This document shows, one piece after another, positions 8,892 to 12,334 of a DNA stretch of 12,334 nucleotides. The first letter of the stretch is position 1, and each line of letters begins with the position of its first letter. The notes under the pieces were generated by a model. That model searched no databases. It had not been told where the DNA came from and was given only the letters and a program-made list of their open reading frames with translations. The position numbers and the translations under genes were made by a program. Source of the stretch: Temnopleurus reevesii (taxonomy: Eukaryota > Echinodermata > Echinoidea > Temnopleuroida > Temnopleuridae); contig BQKZ01004281.1 in the NCBI GenBank assembly GCA_036244855.1, positions 30,770-43,103 of the forward strand, in the 5' to 3' direction.

Positions 8892-11703
8892 ACATCATCA
8901 TCATCATCATCACCAACACTAACACTCAACCACTACTACCACTCTCCACCATCATCCCCAGAACCAGCACCATCATCACCATCATCTTCTCCATCAACAT
9001 CATGAGAACATTCACCATCAATAGCCAACCTACCTTGTAAAGTATGCCATGTAAGTATAAGGACAGTTGACCGCTCCAAAACCTGATAGTATAGCTGATA
9101 AAGTAACACCTATCACTCCAACTCGACTTATCACTTGCTCAATAGAGAGAATACCTGGAATATGAAAAATCCAAATACATTAAACGTTATTGAAATTAAT
9201 GTCAAGTGTATCACAAAACCCTAATTAGCCATAAATCCTTTTTATAACATTTTACATAAGTCTATAAATAACATAATTTGCTCCGAAAATAAACATATAA
9301 CATTATCAAGACAAATTCCAAGATGGTGTTAAAGGCTTTAGATTTTGGAAGAAAAGGAGAAAAGAAGGATTTTAACACAATGATGAAAAATGAGGGAGGA
9401 GAAAGAAGCGGAGGAGGAGGGGGGGGGGGGGGACTGTTCAGCGACTACGAATCTGAAACATATCTCTGCAAATCTGTTTCAAAGATTCAATTATAAAAAT
9501 ATTGTAACTTTTACGAATTGAGAAGATATCAGATTTGAATAGCTTATGACATCCTGAAATATTAAAAACTTTTTAACAAATTTCAAAATAAAGCTGACAC
9601 CTACCATGTTTTGGACTGAGAATAGGGAAGGGATCTCCTAGCTTCCAGAAGAAATAGATGAAGACTAGCCACACCCCTGCTGTCAAGATGACGGTCATGT
9701 GACGACGAACAACTAATCAAAACAAAGAAAGATCCTGATTAATAGCTAGATAATTAGAAAAAAGCAGCATCATGATAAAAAAAAATATAAAAATAAAGCT
9801 GGATCATGGTTACTGCTATATGTCGGTATATCAAGAGATGCACAATTTTTGCGTTCTCTGTACAAAGAGGTTCTTGACAAACCAAAAATTGCCCGAGGCT
9901 TACCCAACATAACAACAAGTAATTGGTGCAACAGGATTCCAAGTAGTGTAGTTCAAACCGGTTAAACGAATCCCATGTAACTATGTTTGTTGGCAATAAA
10001 CATGCATAATTATGAATCTATTAGTAAACTGGCCTATTGAATAAATCTGAGTTTTGACTTTTTAGATTGAAAAGGTGGTAAATGTTCATAATACTAGTAA
10101 GGGAACTCAGGGAATACAAAATGCAAAATACCATTTTTAATTCACACTTCTATATCAGCAGAGGAACAAACAATGTAATTTGCATTAAAATGTCCCATCG
10201 ACGGCTATCATATTTTAGCGCATTGACTATTAGAACCAGCAGTCCCTTCACAAAGTCTATGGGAATTACAGAATTCATTAATCAACGGGTAAATGAAGAA
10301 TCATGTGCACTCACCAAAAGGAATATTGCTGACAAGGAAATACGCAATGTAGAAAGGAAGGACGACAATGAGGATGAAGAGGATAGCATACAGGTCTATG
10401 CGCCAGTGGAAGAAACGAGAGCTGGAAACAAAACGTTAGAGAAAAATGTTGGAAAATGAAATACGCTGTGTAACAAAAAAAGTTAGGGACCACTATTAAA
10501 TTATTATCTGAGATTTTATTTTTCTAGAAATACGCTAAATGCAATGTCTTCCATGTTATCAAACAGCAATTTCAGTTGTTGCATACATGTATCCCTTGTT
10601 CAATTACAGGTAATGAATAGGGAGAGCATAGTAAAGTTTAAATGATGACCTATTGAAGGCCTCTTTGAAAGGTAGCTATATTGCTATGATATTGAACCAC
10701 AAAGGTAATGAACAAAATAAAGAACTATTCAGTCCTCCAAAATGGCTCCAGTAAACAGTAATTGCCCTGCCTGAAATTATTCTACAAAAAAAGTGTAAAA
10801 ATATGTCATACATCTTTGCTAAATATATTTACAGGTCAGATAATATCTCTTGTCTGCTTTAATCCACCACAAAACCTTGAATGAGGATTTATAGGTTTTG
10901 TCGATGGCATTTCTTGTTAATTTTTGGCTGAAAACAGACAGATTAATTGCAAATTAAGAGCATCATTATGATGTCCTTTCAAAACATTACCCATGATTCA
11001 AACAGTGTACTGGAAAAAACAAAAGGTCACAGAAAAGGTCAATTATACACTCCTATTTTTATCAAATGGACCATTAATGACAGAATGAAAACAAATCGTT
11101 ATACTCACTCTGAGTGTAAAACCCCAATGATCTCAAAGATGATGAGTTCAAACAGCGTACAGGAAAGGGCAAAGGTCACAGAAAAGGTCAACTGCACGCT
11201 CCCATGATGCACCTGTATAAAAAAAATACAAAATTAGATATCTTCTTAATTGCAAGAAGCTAGAAGAAGGGGACATGCCAGAGGAAAATCTCCATTGTAA
11301 AAATTAGAGTGGAACTTCACCTATTAATATTCTCTCAGTGGCTTGAGAAAAATACAATGATCAAACTGTGAGAACTTGAGCAAAATCCTACAATCCATTC
11401 AAATGTTATGAATTTTCAAAGCTTTGATTTACATACCTAATGGGCTGCTTCAATTGGCAACTTACACAAAATGGCTGCCAACATGGAGAATTTCACATTT
11501 TCTTCATTTTCTAAAACAGTAGACAACATTTTACTTTTCTCTTCAAGTATGACATGGACATATTGATTCTTTTAAATTTTGGGATTAATTATGTTGATTC
11601 TCTGTCTATTTTTCTGAAAAGGAACAACCCAACCCTAACTCACCTCGTAATTCTTGAACAGTTTCCTCATGAAGAAAATCCAGCCACCCAAGAAAAATAA
11701 TAT
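3815..11703 (-). CDS. GPR89: GPR89 / Golgi pH regulator (GPHR), 12 of about 13 coding exons, 5' end missing
   Basis: Twelve exons with GT-AG introns join in frame to 1332 bases (443 residues plus TGA). Order: 11703-11644, 11212-11109, 10421-10315, 9712-9605, 9154-9034, 8300-8220, 7807-7701, 6880-6792, 5642-5454, 5077-4988, 4439-4374, 4024-3815. The product is unmistakably [70 protein letters not shown] and [11 protein letters not shown] are all family hallmarks. GPHR is known as a nine-pass Golgi/ER membrane protein, described as a voltage-dependent anion channel needed for Golgi acidification, glycosylation and trafficking; plant relatives are GTG1/GTG2. Against the ~455-residue animal protein only about 14 N-terminal residues are absent, normally encoded by the first exon. 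Introns are 349-1149 bp. Intron phases in order are 0,2,1,1,2,2,1,0,0,0,0. Several introns hold repeats, and two hold decayed exon copies. Confidence 0.97.
4053..4235 (-). mobile_element. MITE-like inverted-repeat element, copy C, in the last intron
   Basis: Same family as 621-791 and 939-1101 but in the opposite orientation. The ends are GGTGTTGCTCAAAA and TTTTGAGCAACACCCCC. The interior shows the reverse complement of the shared block (TGATTTTGATTGGCGCG). The end near 4053 has lost some terminal G bases. In gene direction the element stops 28 bases before the acceptor of the last exon. Confidence 0.8.
4374..4439 (-). CDS. GPR89: GPR89 exon 12
   Basis: Encodes [20 protein letters not shown] plus IM, 22 residues. 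It matches FFYAISSSKSSNVIVLLLAQIM of the human protein. The acceptor is TTTTCAG and the donor ATG|GTGAGT, both phase 0. It covers the SSKSSN loop and the start of the eighth membrane helix. Confidence 0.96.
4988..5077 (-). CDS. GPR89: GPR89 exon 11, seventh membrane segment
   Basis: Encodes [20 protein letters not shown] followed by [10 protein letters not shown], almost identical to the human protein (VKFWSQHISFILVGIIIVTSIRGLL). The acceptor is AATTTTCAG and the donor AAG|GTGAGA, both phase 0, length exactly 90. The hydrophobic [12 protein letters not shown] stretch is the seventh membrane helix. Confidence 0.97.
5454..5642 (-). CDS. GPR89: GPR89 exon 10, sixth membrane segment and FDRVGKTDP motif
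   Basis: Encodes 63 residues: [20 protein letters not shown], then [20 protein letters not shown], then [20 protein letters not shown] and DFD. It matches the start of the C-terminal conserved (ABA_GPCR-type) domain, with the sixth membrane helix around FSLYCLWKI. The acceptor is TCTTCCAG and the donor GAT|GTAAGTA, both phase 0. This is the only complete copy of the exon; a partial copy and two decayed fragments lie just upstream in the preceding intron. Confidence 0.97.
5711..5746 (-). pseudogene. Decayed exon 10 fragment (5' end)
   Basis: On the minus strand this reads GAA ATG ATA AGA TAC ACC and continues to a TAG, giving [11 protein letters not shown]. It aligns with [11 protein letters not shown] at the start of exon 10, with about two thirds of the bases identical. 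A TACTTCTAG sequence sits at the acceptor position. It ends in a stop, so it is a dead fragment lying between the intact exon and the other copies. Confidence 0.65.
5801..5865 (-). pseudogene. Decayed exon 10 fragment (DPISKF region)
   Basis: On the minus strand, CCTTCTAG|GAGAGATT resembles the acceptor and start of exon 10. It is followed closely by GATCCATCTCAAAGTTC, which matches GATCCAATCTCAAAATTC of exon 10 (codons for DPISKF). The rest of the unit (5801-5849) is also homologous to 5941-5985, the tail of the larger copy. This indicates repeated local duplication with internal deletion. Non-coding now. Confidence 0.65.
5970..6116 (-). pseudogene. Partial duplicate of GPR89 exon 10
   Basis: A same-strand copy about 475 bp upstream of exon 10, with an intact acceptor (CTTCCAG|GAA). 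From 6116 to 5992 it matches exon 10 base for base except at five sites. All five fall on third codon positions and are synonymous, so the first 42 residues ([10 protein letters not shown] ... IIFDRVG) are identical. After VG, two codons are deleted and others changed; homology continues through SKFF to 5970 and then stops. The frame runs on to a stop at 5898. No donor equivalent to that of exon 10 remains, so splicing through it would not give normal protein. If retained, it would truncate the channel before its last three membrane helices. Confidence 0.9.
6203..6367. mobile_element. hAT-like MITE remnant in intron
   Basis: Terminal inverted repeats CAGACCTCTCAACCC (6203-6217) and TGTTTGGGAGGTCTG (6353-6367) agree at 12 of 15 positions. 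The CAG start and ~165-bp non-coding size suit a non-autonomous hAT element. The flanking 8-mers AGAGCGTT and AGAGTTTA agree at only 5 of 8, so the target duplication is weak and the family call is tentative. Confidence 0.5.
6792..6880 (-). CDS. GPR89: GPR89 exon 9, end of cytosolic loop (EELSRQL motif)
   Basis: Encodes [20 protein letters not shown] then ELVDLNSTM, matching LIQQEVDALEELSRQLFLE in animal GPHR. This is a likely short helical or coiled segment just before the sixth membrane helix. The acceptor is TTTTTTCTTAAG and the donor ATG|GTAAGT. The first two bases (AT) complete an Asn codon with the last A of exon 8. An alternative phase-0 acceptor (CTACAG, exon start 6863) exists inside the exon. 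Confidence 0.92.
7028..7100. repeat. Small foldback (TAGCCCCC ends) in intron
   Basis: TAGCCCCCTAAAC at 7028-7040 pairs with GTTTATGGGGGCTA at 7087-7100, with one extra base. The 46-base interior is unrelated AT-rich DNA. Size and end structure suit a very short MITE; no clear target duplication was seen. Confidence 0.5.
7497..7560. repeat. Nested foldback in intron
   Basis: Outer arms GACTATTTT (7497-7505) and AAAATAGTC (7552-7560) are perfect inverted copies. Between them AAAGAGC (7525-7531) and GCTCTTT (7536-7542) form an inner stem with a 4-base loop. Possibly a tiny inverted-repeat element remnant; no function is evident. Confidence 0.5.
7701..7807 (-). CDS. GPR89: GPR89 exon 8, cytosolic loop (PSGxWGM motif); 3' end ambiguous
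   Basis: Encodes [18 protein letters not shown] then [17 protein letters not shown], matching the MAMARR...KPSGFWGMIKSVT segment of animal GPHR. The acceptor GGTTTCAG is clear (phase 2). The end is not. Joining in frame to the next exon at 6880 needs a donor at CCA|GTATCC (exon end 7701), which is weak but keeps the same residue count as the human protein and an Asn at the junction. A better-looking donor, TTT|GTAAGA (exon end 7690), would create a stop right after the junction unless an internal acceptor at 6863 is used. Confidence 0.85.
8220..8300 (-). CDS. GPR89: GPR89 exon 7, start of the cytosolic loop
   Basis: Encodes [20 protein letters not shown] then ILTKKK. This matches the RNVTDTDI...MDMIISKKKR segment that begins the long hydrophilic loop after the fifth membrane segment. 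The acceptor is AAAAATAG (phase 2) and the donor AAAAG|GTAAGG (phase 2), with the split codon Arg. It is more diverged than neighbouring exons except for the T-x-T-D and KKKR positions, as is usual for this loop. Confidence 0.92.
8389..9004 (+). repeat. (ATC)n / (GAT)n microsatellite with higher-order duplication
   Basis: About 600 bp of imperfect CAT/ATC triplets, densest at 8404-8914, fading into CA/ACC-rich DNA, in the intron between exons 6 and 7. A block starting GACATCATCATTATCAGTAT at 8648 recurs at 8762, a 114-bp higher-order duplication. The long open frames (poly-Met, poly-Asp, poly-Ile) on both strands are pure by-products of the triplet repeat. Confidence 0.95.
9034..9154 (-). CDS. 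GPR89: GPR89 exon 6, most conserved core
   Basis: Encodes [20 protein letters not shown] and [19 protein letters not shown]. This is the signature of the GPHR N-terminal conserved domain and includes the fifth membrane segment, followed by the invariant [10 protein letters not shown]. The acceptor is ATTCCAG (phase 1) and the donor ACAAG|GTAGGT (phase 2). The split codons give Gly at the start and Arg at the end. Confidence 0.97.
9346..9432 (+). repeat. Polypurine tract ending in 14 G
   Basis: A purine-rich stretch in the intron between exons 5 and 6, ending with GGA repeats and a run of fourteen G (9419-9432). On the gene's coding strand it reads as a C-rich polypyrimidine tract starting well over 170 bases from the nearest splice site. 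It is simple-sequence DNA able to form triplex or quadruplex structures; no coding. Confidence 0.7.
9605..9712 (-). CDS. GPR89: GPR89 exon 5, fourth membrane segment and PFPILSPKH motif
   Basis: Encodes [20 protein letters not shown] then [15 protein letters not shown]. The second half is nearly identical across animals and leads into the conserved loop before the next membrane helix. The acceptor is TTGATTAG (phase 1) and the donor CATG|GTAGGT (phase 1); the split codon is Gly. The basic VRRHM start replaces the LHKQR of vertebrates. Confidence 0.96.
10315..10421 (-). CDS. GPR89: GPR89 exon 4, third membrane segment
   Basis: Encodes [20 protein letters not shown] followed by [15 protein letters not shown], equal to the conserved SSRYFHW...VPFYIGYFIVSNI block of animal GPHR. 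The acceptor is GTTTCCAG (phase 2) and the donor TTTTG|GTGAGT (phase 1), completed to Val by the next exon. The length matches the human segment with no gap. Confidence 0.95.
10978..11055 (-). pseudogene. Decayed duplicate of GPR89 exon 3
   Basis: This lies in the intron after exon 3, 53 bases from it, in the same orientation. On the minus strand TTGACCTTTTCTGTGACCTT is identical to exon 3. The flanks (TGTATAA before it, CAGTACACTGTTTGAA after it) match with substitutions and a 1-base insertion. The codon equivalent to CAG of exon 3 is TAA here and the frame is shifted later on, so it cannot act as a coding exon. No matching splice sites remain. Confidence 0.85.
11109..11212 (-). CDS. GPR89: GPR89 exon 3, second membrane segment
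   Basis: Encodes 34 codons plus two bases. The core [20 protein letters not shown] corresponds to the second membrane segment of GPHR. The start (VHHGSVQ) is less conserved than the rest. The acceptor is TTTATACAG and the donor TCAGA|GTGAGT (phase 2); the split codon becomes Asp on joining. A decayed copy of this exon lies just downstream in the next intron (11055-10978). Confidence 0.95.
11644..11703 (-). CDS. GPR89: GPR89 exon 2 (first exon in window), residues 1-20 of the visible protein
   Basis: Encodes [20 protein letters not shown], matching the rest of the first membrane segment and the MRxLFKxYE motif of animal GPHR. The acceptor is TATCACAG and the donor GAG|GTGAGT, both phase 0. 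A phase-0 exon coding for about 14 residues must precede it; no ATG exon with a suitable donor was found between here and the window end. A repeat element begins only about 50 bases upstream of the acceptor. Confidence 0.93.
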
Positions 11704-11753
11704 CTGTGATACAGGAGGAAGAAAGTAAAAATTATAAAAACTGCTTGATGGAA

Positions 11754-12016
11754 CTGAATTTATTGCGGTAACAAGTTATTTTGGGTGATTTTTTACAAGT
11801 TTTAGGGTCCTGTGACCTTTGACTTTTGACCCCCCGAACCCATAACCTAATAAGTTCTTCCTCACATGCTCACATACTTGAGCCAAGTTTGGTGAAAAAT
11901 CCGTCAAGCAGTTCCATACTAATTGCGGTAGCAAGTTTCGGACGCACACGCGCACGCACACCGCGAAAACACAATGCCTCCAGCACCAACTTAGTATGGT
12001 GGCGGAGGCATAAAAA
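11754..12016 (+). mobile_element. Large repeat element, copy 2 (truncated), in the first intron
   Basis: Matches the last ~260 bp of the element at 1299-2146: TTATTGCGGTAACAAG, GGGTGATTTTTTACAAGTTT, CACATACTTGAGCCAAGTTT, a GCAC-rich run in place of the GGAC run, then the terminal palindrome (11974-12011). The left part is missing, so it is a 5'-truncated or internally deleted copy. It lies about 50 bases upstream of the acceptor of exon 2 of GPR89. Open frames across it on both strands are incidental. Confidence 0.8.
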
Positions 12017-12334
12017 AACCCCAAAAAGCTGAAAAGCATAAAACATTTACAGAATTGGATGCAAACCACAGCAGGATGGTCAACTATCCCCACAAATGCA
12101 AGGAAAATGTAATCAGTTGTCGCTGTTCTTGATTGTTTTCCTGAGAATAATCATTTAGTTTTTTTTCAATCAGGTATAAATTATAATAAAGTAGACTTTT
12201 GAAGAGTAAACATCTTAAAGCGAATTTAGAGTACTTGCAAAGAACTTCAATTTGGAAAAATGAATGATTAAAATAATCTTATGTTACAAACAAAGCACAA
12301 CGTGACTTGTGTAGACAAGGGAAAACTAATATGA
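12017..12334. other. Intronic or upstream DNA, no feature recognised
   Basis: AT-rich sequence between the repeat and the window edge. The first coding exon of GPR89 (about 14 residues) was expected near or beyond here. No ATG followed by a suitable phase-0 donor was found on the minus strand. Confidence 0.4.

Noticed and set aside
8365..8929. Long open frames on both strands of poly-Met, poly-Asp or poly-Ile
   Set aside because: They are the three readings of an ATC/GAT triplet microsatellite inside an intron; no real protein.
10947..11207. 86-codon plus-strand open frame with an internal repeat (SNSVLEK / SNSVQER)
   Set aside because: It is antisense to GPR89 exon 3 and its decayed copy; the internal repeat is explained by that exon duplication.
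11776..12093. 105-codon minus-strand open frame containing GIVDHPAVVCIQ, which weakly resembles the GPHR N-terminus in spacing
   Set aside because: There is no ATG at the right place, the only nearby donor is in the wrong phase for exon 2, and most of the frame lies in a dispersed repeat.

Overview
This is eukaryotic genomic DNA. It is AT-rich and full of microsatellites and short inverted-repeat elements, and it carries one intron-rich gene with GT-AG introns. The repeat style and the strong protein match to an animal gene suggest a marine invertebrate. An echinoderm such as a sea urchin is my best guess, but no sequence here proves it.

The gene is GPR89/GPHR (Golgi pH regulator) on the minus strand. 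Twelve coding exons lie between 11703 and 3815 and join in frame to give the last 443 residues, up to a TGA stop and a poly(A) signal at 3694-3689. The animal protein is about 455 residues, so only about 14 N-terminal residues are missing. Their exon should lie beyond the right edge or was not recognised. GPHR is a multi-pass Golgi membrane protein, reported to act as an anion channel that keeps the Golgi lumen acidic. No second gene is supported.

Layout: 1-150 is a GC-rich repeat end with a G9/C9 hairpin. 237-500 is pyrimidine-rich. 621-791 and 939-1101 are two copies of a small inverted-repeat element. 1299-2146 is a larger element made of ~155-bp tandem units and ending in a palindrome. 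2147-3688 is intergenic with small tandem repeats. 3689-11703 is the gene. 11754-12016 is a second, truncated copy of the large element, in the first intron. 12017-12334 holds nothing recognised.

The most interesting signal is internal exon duplication in GPR89. The 189-bp exon at 5642-5454 has a nearly intact partial copy upstream at 6116-5970. Over 125 bases the two differ at five sites, all at third codon positions and all synonymous. Further decayed fragments of the same exon lie between them (5801-5865 and 5711-5746). Independently, exon 11212-11109 has a decayed copy with a stop in the following intron (11055-10978). Splicing of the exon at 7807 is also unusual: a weak donor that keeps frame competes with a stronger one 11 bases on that does not.
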